Shown: positions 37,276 through 49,033 of the stretch, piece by piece
Position numbering within the stretch: position 1 is the first letter of the stretch
Layout: each line of letters starts with the position of its first letter
Source of the DNA: Acheta domesticus
Lineage: Eukaryota > Arthropoda > Insecta > Orthoptera > Gryllidae
Length of the DNA stretch: 64,000 bases
Direction: 5' to 3'
NCBI GenBank assembly: GCA_031308135.1
Contig: JAHLJT010000631.1
Location: 191,908,955-191,972,954, forward strand
Notes under the pieces: generated by a model
Told to the model about the DNA's origin: nothing
The model's input: only the letters and a program-made list of their open reading frames with translations
The model's database searches: none
Position numbers and translations under genes: made by a program

Positions 37276-37715
37276 GAGGGAGACCGGCGAGGAGGGAGCG
37301 TAACGGGGTTGAGTATGAGGGGGAAGGGAGTTGCGGTATTGGGCGAGATGGAACATTGCGGAGCAGGATGCAAGACGCAGACGAGTGCGGGGCGTGGAGC
37401 GATGCGCCTTGGGACGTGGGGGTGCGGGGTGGGGAGGGGCGGGGCGGAGGGCGGGCGCCGGCGCAGCGTGTCGGGGCGGCGTCCCAGGGCGCGGCTCCAC
37501 GGGTCGTTAGCAGGCGCGCGCTGATGACGGCCCACGGCAGTCATTTGTCGTCTTTGTTTGGCCAGCAATTATGAGCGGCCGCAGCGGCGGGTGGGGCCAC
37601 GACGGCGCGGCGCCGCGACGGCCCTGGCCCTGGCAGCCGTCGAGCGCACTGGGCCAACGCGCGAGGCGGCGCGCCCCGCGCGAGCACATGGGGGCGCTTT
37701 CTATCTTGAGATAAC
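37276..37715. other. CpG island flanking the 15-bp minisatellite
   Basis: G-rich then CpG-dense sequence directly downstream of the array, running up to the mitochondrial insert. No exon supported. Confidence 0.6.
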
Positions 37716-37719
37716 TGAG

Positions 37720-37920
37720 TAGTCATGTAGTAAATATCAGTCTATGATCCATTACAGGAGCTATTGGTGCCGTAACATTAGCTGCAGGTTTAATTAGCAT
37801 ATTTCATCAATACAAATGTATTATTTCTTTTAATAGGAATGTTAATCACTGTATTAATTATAGCCCATTGATGAAGAGATATCACACGATAAAGAACATA
37901 TCAAGTTAATCATTTAAGAC
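37720..37920 (+). pseudogene. cox3: NUMT: nuclear fragment of mitochondrial cytochrome c oxidase subunit III (N-terminal part)
   Basis: Read with the invertebrate mitochondrial code (TGA = Trp, ATA = Met), 37745 onward gives a Trp, then TGAIGAVTLAAGLISMFHQY, the first membrane segment and loop typical of insect COX3. After a one-base frameshift near 37815-37830, it continues as MGMLITVLIMA followed by tandem TGA codons (37869-37874), corresponding to the conserved QWWRD region. An in-frame TAA (37890-37892) then interrupts the frame before TYQ. Upstream, catgtagta fits the HLVD segment. Downstream, 37921-37965 may be a further diverged part after a small deletion (tttgtattttat, gagttttat). 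In the nuclear code the segment has many stops. It is a non-functional mitochondrial insertion; cox3 normally encodes a respiratory complex IV subunit of about 260 residues. Confidence 0.88.
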
Positions 37921-37965
37921 GAAGATACAATCGTCATTTGTATTTTATGGAGTTTTATAAGGATC

Positions 37966-40129
37966 CTAAAAATTGAATACCTTACTCACCCAACTTTATT
38001 TTGAAATCTTGATTCTTAACCATTTTTTGCCCATTTCTATCTTCCTCACTGTTTTCGTTTTCTTTCTTTCTTCCTTCCTTCCTATCTTTCTTTCTTTTCT
38101 TTTCTCTCTATTTTTTTCCGTTTAATTTCTGTCAAATTTTATTTCCCCCTTTTTTCCTTCCTTATTTTCTTCGTTTTTATGTATTTGCGTTTCAACTGTC
38201 CGAAATCTTCACAGAAACTTTTCACGCTCAGGTTTCTGTCAAATATGACTAAATCCGACCAAACAAATTACTTCCCAACAAATTAAATGAAGTACCCACT
38301 ACTATTTGCTACATTTTTGTAATAAAATCATCGACATGAAATCTTTACAGTTCAAATAGTGGTTGGTGCAGTTCCTGGAAAGTAATGAACCAGCGTAACA
38401 CGATATTATGAGGAATGTGGACTGCAAAAGTATCGCACACGGCACAACGTGTTTTTTCCATTCATTATACCAATTTGGTGACATCTGAATCAATTTTACA
38501 AAATTATAATTCATCGTTACCAACATTATTGTTTTGTGAAAAGTAATTTTCAAAAGTGGAAAATTACTGGGGCAAAGGAAAATTGTATTAATTTTGTCAC
38601 GTATTCCATACTTTGTAACCAACTCTTGGTAGAAATTATTTAAATGTTTACGATAAACAATGCAACTGACTTTTGTGCGCGCAGTCGGAGCCGTTCCCCC
38701 CACTGTGCAGCGCTTCGGCGCCGCCTGTGCGCGGCCGGAGCAGGGAGGGAGTCCCGAATGAATGGCGATTTAGATCCGAGCGCCCGGAATTCCGGCTCCG
38801 GCGCTTTCATCGCAACTTGTAGTGTGCAGTGGCAACGTGTTGCATTCCTCAGAACGCACAAAAGGGCTTTGTGTGCAGAATCTTTTGCGAAAAAATGTAC
38901 ATAGAGTAGGAAACATGCGCGCGATGAGTAGTACGTAAACGATGATCGGGTGTCGACACGGACAAAATGTAGGAGTGTGCCTTACGAGATAATATGAATC
39001 AAATAAGATTGCTGGTTAGAGATGTATAATAATAATGAACGACGCCACTAAGAGAGGAAAATGCGTGATAAGTGTGATAAGTGTGATAAGCGTAGTGTTG
39101 TGGGCAGCAGCATCCGTAATTTTTTGGCACCAGTTCTTTTGAGATATTTATGACCTAGAGGGTCTAGTTAGATCTGAATATATTGTTAATTTGAATACAT
39201 TTTCCCACTAATATACTTAAAAGGCTATTCTTTAATGTGGATGTCAGAACATGTTTAGTAAATTACAGTAAACCATCCACCTTTTCAAAACTAAAAGTAG
39301 AGCTTACTCTCTAATTTATATTTCGTTTAAAACTTCATAAGAAGACTTCATATTTTTGGCCAGCGAATGCGGCTTTTCTAAGCTCTCGGCTATCAGAGTT
39401 GTCTTGCAAATCTGTTTTGACTAGTTGATTCCAAATACTTTCACTCAGCGTAGGAAGGAACTGTGTGTGTAGGGATTGAATGGTAGAGAAATTCGTTCAG
39501 AAAAAGAATTTAAAAAAATTAGATGTGCTGGTAAATACCTTACCCAGTAACTTTTTTCTTTCTTTCTCTACCAGCAAATGAGATCGTAGGAAAAAGAAAT
39601 ACAATGAAATAGATGTTCGGATATTATTCATTTCAATCTGCTAGACTCCAAATTATAGGTTTGGAATAACTTTTACTAGTAACGTTATTTAAAAAAATAT
39701 ATTTCAACCCGACTCTGAAAACAACCGATAGGATACACTTTATGACCCGTAACAAAATGTTAATGCTTTTTTGTGGTCGACGAGGGAACTGATCAATTGA
39801 AAATATTAAAAGAGATTTAAAGTGACTCTAAATGAGTACGTGGATAAAAGCAGGTAGCATCAAAAGATCATACGTGATTAATGAAATGTAAAATTGGTAA
39901 TAGTTTTATACGCGTAACTGACAAATTACCTGGAAAATAATTGTTATTATCTAAGCCAATTTTTAAAAGTTTCTCTAAATGCATGAACTTTCCAGGAGTG
40001 AGGCAGATAACATAATTAATAGTCTATAATTTCAGCCCGCAGATTATTCCCCAGAACCCAAATTTCCGTCGTTTAGGTTTAGGCAGCGCAAGTCAGCTAT
40101 GATGAATACGACAATTAGATAAAGCCCGC
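37966..40129. other. AT-rich DNA with a polypyrimidine tract, no gene seen
   Basis: Contains (CTTT)n/(CCTT)n at about 38055-38165, a short CpG-rich patch at 38685-38830 and a small gtgataa triplication near 39069-39090. The 133-residue minus-strand frame at 38302-38703 is not recognised. Confidence 0.5.
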
Positions 40130-40467
40130 CACGCGGGGTGCGCCTGGGGAGCTGCTCACTTGAGTAGTGTAGACGCGCGCAATATCATCAGCGGCGGCTA
40201 GCAGCGGAGGGGCGGCGAGCGGAGCGGCTGTGGGAAGGTGAAGCACGACTCAAGCGCTGAATATGCACTCCGCGGCGGGAAACTGAAGCAGAGGAGGGCG
40301 GCGGAGCGATTATCCAGGAAGGGAACAAAGGCCGCAGTGGCGATGAAAGAACGAGAACAGCCGTCGCAGCTGTCGTGAAAGCAATCGCGCCAACGGTGGT
40401 CATAGCGGCTGTAACTGAACATCGCGGGAGGAAGGGGAACGATGTTGGATGGTAAGGCGACAGGGGG
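40130..40467. other. CpG-rich block
   Basis: GC-rich, purine-leaning plus strand, next to the 148-bp tandem duplication. Confidence 0.45.
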
Positions 40468-40747
40468 GATACGTCGGAGTAGAGCAGTAATCGCAGTACT
40501 TTCGCCAGTATTCGTATGGGTTGGTGAAGCAGCAGTCAGATCCAAAACACCCAGAAAATATTGGGACGAGTCAGCGGTGAAGAAGCAGTTGACTGAGAAG
40601 CTATAAGACAGCGAGGATACGTTGGAGTAGAGCAGTAATCGCAGTACTTTCTCCAGTATTCGTATGGGTTGGTGAAGCAGCAGTCAGATCGAAAACACCC
40701 AGAAAATATTAGGGCGAGTCACCGATGAAGAAGCAGTTGACTGAGAA
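40468..40747. repeat. 148-bp tandem duplication
   Basis: Units start at 40468 and 40616 (gatacg...). They share over 90 percent of positions through the phrase aagcagttgactgagaa; differences are single substitutions such as cgtcgg/cgttgg and ttcgcc/ttctcc. Confidence 0.95.
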
Positions 40748-41139
40748 TAATTAGTGGAATGGGGAAGGAGTGGAATGAATGGGGCAGAAGTGGCATGATT
40801 TTCCGACGGTAGCGGAAGTATTTACAGATTGGGGAGATATGATAACAAGTAAATTAATTTTTGGTGAAGGTGACACATGTTTCTAATGGTGGGGAGTAAA
40901 TTGGAAGAGCTCATTTATAAGGGAACCATTAGCTTATGACAGGAAAGGGCGAATGATGACACTGTCAAGGCCCTCGGTGACAGACGAATCTTCGGAAAGG
41001 AAAGCTGGGGCAAGAAATGGGGAAGGACCCGAGTTTATACGGATGAATGAGTATTGATTAATGGCCAATTGATTAGGTAATTACTCCCGTAAGTTTATTT
41101 CATTATTTTCTTCAAGTCCGCCTGGTCGTCTGACATGTG
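40748..41139. other. Intergenic DNA, no gene seen
   Basis: Purine-leaning sequence; nothing recognised. Confidence 0.5.
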
Positions 41140-41440
41140 AGTATTGTATTGCATGTGTGCTTGTGTATGTGTAAAGGGAGAGAAAGGGAAAGATCGAGGG
41201 AAGAAAAATCGCGTGCGTTGGGGGGGGGGTTGTTTCTTAGGGCACTGCTCCCCGTGTCTCCTGTTAATAAGTAACCTACGGAAATCTCAGAGCAGCCGGC
41301 CGCGACAATTTTCCTTGAGGCAATGGTTGAATTGAACCCAATTATATAGTTAAGGCCGAAAATCCACGACGAAACTCGATAGTCGGGATGAGAACCCCAG
41401 GCTCTCCCAGCCAACGACGCCACGGCGCTGCCCTGTGATT
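41140..41440 (-). mobile_element. SINE family A, 3'-truncated copy
   Basis: On the minus strand it shows the head side (a degenerate ggttctcatcccgac B box), the ggattttcggcc phrase and the middle up to a cacatacacaagcac stretch. A poly-G run (41220-41229) sits inside. The SINE 3' end is missing. Confidence 0.75.
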
Positions 41441-42000
41441 CGCAGCCGGCGGCGCCTTCGATTGCAGAAGAATCTCCGGGAAGCGCCACCGCGGCGACGG
41501 GGGTTGGGGCTACATCATGAGCGGAGTTTATACGAACGAGAGAGAAAGGCGGAGGCGAAGGAGGGCGCTCGCGAGATTCAAGATGTGCTTGCCGCGGAGG
41601 AACAGTGCGGCGGGGCGGCGATGATGCGGCGGAGGGCGGTTGCCATGGCGACCGCCGCCGCAATGAAAAACCATCGCTGCGCTCTCCCAGCCCCCGGGGA
41701 GGGCGCGCCCGCGCGCGGGCGATTAGAGGGCGGGCCAAGAGGCGGCGTCGCGGGCGATCGCGCGAGCACCACCGCCCGCTGCTGAGAGGGCGGGAGGCGG
41801 GGGTTGGTGCGAACGGAGGTGGTGGCGGGGAGGGGGTCGGAAGTGGTGGAGACGGAGATGGTGAGAGCGGGAAGTGGTTGCGGAGGAGTTGTGTCTGGAT
41901 GCGTAGGGTGAAGCGGAGATAACAAGGCCGGAGAGTAGAGGCTTAGATGAAGGTGGTGATGGCGGAGGTGCGAATTGAATAGGCGATGGTGAGTTGAAAT
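41441..42000. other. CpG island
   Basis: CpG-dense core including gcgcgcccgcgcgcgggcg-type sequence near 41702. Open frames on both strands are Arg/Pro/Ala-rich and unrecognised. Confidence 0.6.
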
Positions 42001-42660
42001 CGGAGGTGACGAAACTTATCGTGAAGACAGAGGGGTGGATCGGCGGCTGGGTGGCGGATGGACCGGTGATGTGATAACCGGGGGCGGCGGGGGCAGGTGA
42101 AGGGGTGACCGGTGATGGGGATGGAGGTGATGTGACCATAGAAGGCGACGGTGCAGTCGGTGAGAACGACGGGGAGACTGGTGATGGTGAGGCCGGTGAT
42201 GTAGTGATTGGTGTCGGGGAGGCGAATAAATGGTGACCGGTTGCGGGGAGATCGGTTGCGGTGATGGGGTACTGATGGCGGGGAGGATCGGTAATGGAAG
42301 GTCTATGGCGGAACGACTGGTGACGATGTGATAATTGGCGAGTGACATGTGATAATTGGCAGTGCTGTGACCGGTGACGAGGGAGCGGTGATAGAGCGAT
42401 CTACGACGGCGAGGCTGGTGACAACGAAATCGGTGATGGTGAGATAGGTGTCTAAGGACGCCGCTGATGAAGAGACCGGTGTCGGGGATGTCAGTGAGGG
42501 CGGCGGTGATGTGATAGGTGACGAGGAAGCCGGTGATGGTGATGCCTATGTCGGAGATGCCGGTGATTTGGTGATTGGTGACGGGATGGCTGGTGTAGGG
42601 TGAGGAGGAGGACCGACCGGTAATGTAGAGGCAGGTGACGGTTAGGAGGGGTGAGGAGGA
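42001..42660. repeat. Degenerate G-rich ggtgatg repeat tract
   Basis: Dozens of irregular copies of ccggtgatgg/tggtgac words, purine-rich on the plus strand, with no strict period. Ser/His/Pro frames on the minus strand are compositional. Confidence 0.7.
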
Positions 42661-43030
42661 GCGAAATCAGCGGGCTTGGAGACGGAGGTGTGGCTGGCGG
42701 GCTTAGGAGATGTCGACAGCGGGGGTGTGGCTGGCGGGGCGCGCCATTGAGAGCAGGGGCGGCGGGGCGCGCTGGGAGGGGCGCGGCAGCAAGTGGGAGC
42801 CGCTCATTTGAAGCGCTGCCGTAATGGCGTCTCCATGTGGATCTCCTCCGCCGCGGAGTGTGTTTCGAGCTCCCTTTCAGACGCGGGGCGGCCGCTCCCG
42901 GAGGTGTAATTGCCGCGGGACATTTGCGCGCGGCGGGCGATGAGCGGGGATTCCGCGGGGCCATTATGATAATGAATTTCAGATTATGGCGCGCGTGTTA
43001 TTGCTTGCGCGGGCCTCCGCTTGTCACCGA
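42661..43030. other. CpG-rich block
   Basis: CpG-dense end of the 41.4-43.0 kb GC domain. No gene supported. Confidence 0.5.
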
Positions 43031-44152
43031 CGTGGACTTACGGTTTTCTAACGAGATGTCGAGGGAAACGCCCACGTTACAAGTGGTATTTATGCATTTG
43101 CAATTTAGAATACTGAATATTACTATCAGTGTTTGAAATTTGAGAACCAACTAGTAAGAATCACTTTCAAAAAACACTACAGAAAATTATATATTAAGAA
43201 TTATATATACATATTTTGTAAATTTGTACTTCCGTTTTTCAATAAGCATTCACAGTTTGCCGGGTCACTTTGTATTATGTTAAGTGTGTAATATATTGTA
43301 TGGTATAACACAAGTTTACAATGAGAATTTGCACGACTTCGGTGCTATTCAGTTTTGTTCATGTTGATACCTTTCAAGAATACTGCAAACATCACTAGCT
43401 ATTTCAAAAAGAGGCATTTGTTTATGTTTAAACTAGTTTTATGCAGTTATAATTGTTGTTTTTACTTTCTCGCCTTTTTCAGATCTGAGCAGTAGATAAA
43501 AAACTCTATTTAACAGGCGTTTGTGTATCTTATCATTCACAAATCAACGTATACTAATATATCATTTGGTTTCATTATAATATTTGTATTTAGATATGTA
43601 AGTAAATATACATAATATAAATGCCCGCTTATTTACAATATACATCATGTCTGCATTGGAATTTAGCTGTATGGTTATGATAGCTGATTTCAATATGAGC
43701 GACATTTGGTAGAAACAACAGAACGGATACATTATCGCCGAGAGCTGTTGGAGCAATGGCTCGCGGGTTGATTCACCTCATTATTGTTTAACTGTAATGT
43801 TTGAAGGCTGCATTTGCATAACCTGGCGGGGCCGCGAAGCGAAGTGGAACGGAAAGCCAGGAGAGCGCAGTGCGAGGGACGCAGTGGTCGCCCGTTTCAA
43901 GGATGTCCAATTCGTGAGGGAAAAAAACGGCGACGCACTTCCGGTAGCTAAACAAAATCTCGTCTTTATATTGTATTCAAGTTATGTTCATTGTATGTTA
44001 ATACATTCTGTTATATTCAGTGTCGTATGTTTTAAGACAATCAGTGGAATTCTTCCATGCGTAACCAATCAGTTGCATATCAGATTATTTTAATTATTGA
44101 ACTATAAAACTAAGAAATAAATTCAAATAAAACACGTTATTTCAATAATTGA
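43031..44152. other. AT-rich DNA, no gene seen
   Basis: Mostly AT-rich with a short GC patch at 43820-43930. No feature identified. Confidence 0.5.
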
Positions 44153-44167
44153 AATATATAGCTGGCC

Positions 44168-44455
44168 ACGTGGCCGTGATCGCTAAAGCAGTAGTGTCGT
44201 GGCGATCTCGGACCGCAGAGTCGCGGGTTCGAGTTCCGCCTCGGCCATGGGTGTATTTGTGTATGTCTATATGTGTGTGTGCCGTCCATTCACCCCTCAC
44301 TATCATCATCATTTATCTTTCATACCCCCAGGGCTAACAACCTTCGGGAGTAAAAATCGGATTCAGAGTAATGCTGATCCCTCCTAATGAATTGCATGCC
44401 TAGCATGCCTGCGTTGTCCGAAGTGGCCTATTCGCAACAAAAAATGAAATACTGC
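44168..44455 (+). mobile_element. tRNA-derived SINE (family B)
   Basis: Head gccgtgatcgctaaagcagt with B box gcgggttcgagttccgcc (about 44224-44241), then a body with tgtgtgccgtcc and tcatcatcat and a 3' end rich in A. The similar words aatatatagctggcc (44153-44167) and aatatatgtagctggcc (44456-44472) flank it and may be an imperfect target-site duplication. The same head occurs inverted at 56035-56170. Confidence 0.8.
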
Positions 44456-44474
44456 AATATATGTAGCTGGCCCC

Positions 44475-44842
44475 ATGTTACGGTTGCAGATTTTGAGACT
44501 AGCAACAATGCTGGGATCAATTCAAGTACTGTCTGAGGAAGAATTCTAGCTGCCGACTTCTCTGATCGGTGGTTTTAAGTGGTTTCTCCGAAAAGAAGTT
44601 TTCCAAGTAAATTCCGGAATATCTTAAGAATTAAGCCATAGACCGCGCACAATCTCTCATCCATGCCCCATTCTCTCCTATTTCACAGACATATACGCAC
44701 TATGCTACCACACGTCGAGAGAGTACTCGGGACATTCGAACTTGTCCTGGCTTTGTCGGTGCCCCGCTGGTAAATGCATTTGGAGAGCAAAAACCCGCAA
44801 TCCACGCGACATATATGTCGGCGCCGGATAGTATGTTTCATC
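44475..44842 (+). mobile_element. SINE family A, outer copy, left part (interrupted)
   Basis: Begins in the post-head region (gcagattttgagactag), runs through gaattctagc and gtggtttctccg to a ggcgccggat phrase, and stops at the target-site duplication of the inserted element. Its right part is 45291-45395. Confidence 0.8.
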
Positions 44843-45290
44843 AGACCGGGAGAGGTGGCTCAGTGCATCAACTAATGTCACTGCAGTGCCTCTGAGCGGA
44901 AGGTTCTAGGTTCGAGTTCCGACGGTGGCAGGATTTTCGACATTAGTTCGTCAGCTAGGTCGAATTCAATCGCTGTCTGGAGGAGAATTCTAGCGGTCGA
45001 CTGCTCTGATCGATAGTTTTCCGTGGTTTCTCCGATCATGGTTTCTCGACCCTAATAAACGGGCCACGGACCGCGCGCTATCTTTCTGTTCTCTTCCGTG
45101 TCCTATCCTCATCCCTTATAGACATACTGACTCTATCACACATGCCGAGAGAGCGGTCGGGATCCGGATCTCACCGTCCAGCGGGGGAAGATCACCGACA
45201 CCACCCGATGAAAAAACATACACTATACTCACGGGACAAATGGGCTCAGTAGTTGACGCGCCCATAATCACTAACAATCAATCAATCAAC
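44843..45290 (+). mobile_element. SINE family A, complete copy inserted in another SINE-A
   Basis: Best-preserved copy in the window. The A box tggctcagtgc is at 44856-44866 and the B box ggttcgagttcc at 44909-44920. The body has ggattttcgac, gtggtttctccgat and gggggaagatcaccg, and the 3' tail is (AATC)n. It is flanked by the 8-bp direct repeat gtttcatc (44835-44842 and 45291-45298). It lacks the 80-120 base internal segment seen in other copies. Confidence 0.92.
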
Positions 45291-45395
45291 GTTTCATCCG
45301 GGGAGATGAATACCGTCATCTCCCGAACACAACATACACAACACGTACGGGACTACTGATCACAGCAGTTGACGACCCCGGAACCAATAACTCGC
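45291..45395 (+). mobile_element. SINE family A, outer copy, right part
   Basis: Resumes after the second target-site copy with a gagatgaataccgtcatctcccg segment and ends with gcagttgacgaccccgg. Together with 44475-44842 it forms one older element split by the younger insertion. Confidence 0.8.
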
Positions 45396-47878
45396 CCAAC
45401 GTCCCTCGTGCTCGAGGCTGCACCACAAATTCCCACAGACCATAAATCAGCGGCGTGGGACAGCCGATTTGAATGCAGACAATATGCAATTTAAAGTGCA
45501 CGAAAGGTTTTATTTACCCTAAATAACTTGAAGTTTCAGACCAGGATGTGTACTACTACTCAGACTAGCATTACAAACCTGTTATGCTTATTGCATAAGC
45601 TAAAATAATTTCAATTTTATGACATTACAGAAAATGATATTGAAGATATCATTAAGATCTTTAAATCAAATTTCTTTGTTTCTTCTTGCAAAGAAATGAT
45701 TAAAATTAGTTTTCCAGAATGTTTAAAGTGGAAAATTTTGCTTAGAGAATGGACGTTTTGCTTCTTTATATCTCGTGCGTTGTATCTCAGTTGGCCTAGC
45801 ATCGTGATAGTGTATCGTGAAGGTACTTGAATGTCTATTAAAGTGTGTTGTTATCGTTATTTAGATTGTTTCCAAATTGTGTTTTTACTTCCAACTTCTA
45901 TGCAAAACGGTCTCCGTCATATCTATTCATTACATGTGTGGTTTTCTGGCCAAACGAATCTGGGATCTGATTTGGATGGAAATCGTCGAAGGATTTAATT
46001 TTTCTCAGGCATTCAGCCTTTGTTTTTACACAAGCCATAAGCGTGCAGGCACACTGACGTTTTCTTCTCCCCATGAAATTCCATCATCGCCTACCTATAT
46101 TAATGTGTACTGTGTCAAAGCCATCCCTCATGGTTAACAAAATGAACGCTGAATTAGTGTTAATTGTAGCGTTTTGCGCAACTGCTCTAGAAGTATTAGT
46201 AAGGATATTTTAAGGTTTCTCTGCGAAAAATTATTTTATTGAACTTAAATAACTTACTATCTCATTACACGGCGTTGTATCGGTCTTTTTTTACCATTTC
46301 GCATAGCACAACGATTAGCAACAATGCCGCAGTCCGGCAACATTATCCTGTGTTGCGGATATTTTTGAGAAACATAAATATCGGAGTGCAACCTAATTTG
46401 GAGCGACAACTACGTCGCCTTTTAGGAGCGAGATCTACCTTATGTTTGATGTCGACTGCTGAAAAGAGTTCGTCATCCTTTCCGGGCAAGGATACCTGCA
46501 CACACACCTCAATTGTTTTTGTGGTTTACACACGAAAGCATACCCACATTTACTTAGTAGATCACAATTTTACAATCATTGGAATATGATATAATCTTGT
46601 AAACATTTTTTAACGATGTCATCCATCACACACTGAAAATACTTTACATTTTCCAATTACTATTCTGGTGTGATCTAATACATGTACAAGGATAAAGTAT
46701 TTATTTCCAATAATGAAACATATTTCAAAAGAAAAACAAACAAATGTACATCGCTTAGTGTAGAACGTAAAACAATTAGTTCTTTATATAAACAAAATCC
46801 TCATCCATTTCATCAAGTAACATTTGTTTGCCCTCTTGCTACATCATTCGGGCAATTCATGTCAAAAAATTGTTTCTGAGATCGCATCCTGTGCAATAGT
46901 TGAAAAAAAAACACGTAAATCCTGTCGTTGTGTATCTGAGATTAATGTGCCAGAATTTTTGAAGAGAACGTCATTTGTCGCAGTCCAGAAAAAAAGTAGA
47001 AATTGGTTTACCATCTAGAATGAGAATATTTAGAAGAAAATTGCAAACATAGGGTAAAAATCAGAAATATGGTTCAAAAATATTTACAAATTTGCTGTCG
47101 TCATATCTGAGGGATACAGTGGCCGCTAACCGCGATGCCCTTCATTTCAAAAGGGCTGGCTGTGTACTAATGTTTGGCTTCCCGCGTTTTAGGAAGATAG
47201 GTCTAGAGAGTATTCCCCATCCCTGTATCTGCGTTTACAGTTAAAAAAAGAAGTTGGTGTGAATCTTACAGATACAAGGATAGCATTGAGTGTTAACTGA
47301 AACCACATCATCGATTCTCTTACAATTTCACAGTACAGCATGCCTAATATTAAGGTGAAATTATATTCAAGCAAAATTAATTTGTGTAGAGATGACCACG
47401 ATTTAAGTTGGATGGCTTATTGACAGCTGAAAGGAGCATATAATTAATCGTTTTATAATAAATACTACAGTGAGTGATTGAGACTGAGCTTAATTTAAAT
47501 TGTCACATGAAGGCACATATTTCATACAACGGTATACATCTTTAAATATTCGTTAACACGACAACGTTCCATTTGCATAAGCATTTTTGTAGTTGCGTTG
47601 CCACACAGGATACCCGTTTAATATTTTTTGTACGAACAGCGTCCAAAATAGCTTCAGCGCTTTCAAAATTGCCATTGTACACTTCCAATAGACTGTCAAG
47701 TCATAATCAAAACAGATTGGAAGGTAACAGAAGGAAGATTGAGAAAGTAATGGGAGCAGCCCAAATAGAAATAGCACCTGTTCTTAGAACTTCGATAGTG
47801 TATTTTGTTCGACGAAACGACTCATTTCAGAATAACTACTATTTGTGAACAAGAATCGATTTTCTAGCGAACACTTAT
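45396..47878. other. AT-rich DNA, 2.5 kb, no gene seen
   Basis: Frames of 86-116 residues (for example 45877-46137 and 46239-46589) match no family I recognise and have no visible domain or splice support. Confidence 0.5.
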
Positions 47879-48140
47879 TTGAATGTCCACCACAACGAGA
47901 ACAGATGTCTAGCAACCAGAAGCAGTGGCCGTGCTTGCGGGGACCGTAAGCCAGAGAGAGCGACTGGTGCTTTGGTCAGCCCTGGCGCATCCGAATCTCG
48001 CTCTCCGCCCCGCGCCGTTCCCGAGAAAACCCGCGCCCCGCTCCCCCGAGAGAGGGGGTCGGGGTGCCACGGCGAGCCCGCCCGCGCGCAGAAAGTCAAT
48101 GCGGCTGCACAAATTACCAAAGCCCCTGTCCACTCGCCGC
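47879..48140. other. CpG-rich block
   Basis: GC- and CpG-dense block; no exon supported. Confidence 0.5.
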
Positions 48141-48399
48141 TACCGGACCCATTTGTGTTATCAGTTAATTCTGTTAACAGCACTCGCTGTTTGTTTTATC
48201 CGAAAATGGTTTTGGGAACAAACTAAAATCTCCCGCCTGCCGCTCCCTTCGCGCTATTGCCAGCTATGCATTTTCGTCCGTACCCGAATAACGTCTATTA
48301 AACACATTTGCTGCTGATGCTACGCATTACTGTTTCAATACCGGAGCGTTACCGGTACAATGGATATTAAATTAGCCTCTGTTGATTGTTTTTTCATCC

Positions 48400-48780
48400 C
48401 CGTGGGCTGCGCGCGCAGGGGTTTGCTGTGCGGGGAATCCCCGCCTACGCAATCCGCGCCCAGGCGATCTGCCCCCTCTTCCTCCAATCCCTCCTCCTCA
48501 TCCCCCTCCTCCCCCACCTCTCCGTCCCATCCCCTTCCCTCCCCTTTTCCTCTTCCCCTCTCTCCCTTCCCCCTCCAACACCCTCTCCTTCCCTCCTCTC
48601 CTCCCCCATGCGCTCTTCAGACCTTCCTTCCCCCACCCTCGCCGTCGCTGCCGAGAGCAAACAGCAGTGCTTGCCGCTCGTCTGCAACTCGCGGCGGCAC
48701 CCCTTCTCCGTCTCCGCCGAACGCCGCTACCCAAGAGCGCGCCATCGCTAGGCCGAGGAGCCCTAAGGAGCTGCAGGCGG
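48400..48780. other. CpG island with pyrimidine-rich tract
   Basis: CpG-rich ends enclose about 190 bases (48470-48660) of nearly pure C/T with ccctcctccc words. Confidence 0.6.
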
Positions 48781-48940
48781 CAGCCCCGAAAGAAAGGAGA
48801 CTTATGCAAATAATGCAGTTGTACGAGAGAATCAAAATTTCGGAGGGAAATTGAACTTCAGTTGTGAAAGGCGAAGTGAATTGCTGGATCTGTGAACATC
48901 TTATTATGGAGGAAACAGTATTTCTCTCAGGAAGCGAGAT

Positions 48941-49033
48941 TAAGAATAAGAAAGTACAAATTGACCGAATGCAATTGATAAATTTTTCTTAAGAATAAGA
49001 AAGTACCGATTGACCAAATGCAATTGATAAATT
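48941..49033. repeat. 49-bp tandem duplication
   Basis: The phrase taagaataagaaagtac begins at 48941 and again at 48990. Each is followed by attgacc.aatgcaattgataaat. Confidence 0.92.

Noticed and set aside
36312..37568. 418-residue minus-strand frame and similar long frames on the plus strand
   Set aside because: They arise from a 15-bp tandem repeat whose period is a multiple of three; several frames on both strands are open at once.
44224..44241. tRNA gene at the family B head (and similar at 7925, 44909, 55502, 56095)
   Set aside because: The B box is good, but acceptor-stem pairing and anticodon arms do not form a proper tRNA, and a SINE body follows.
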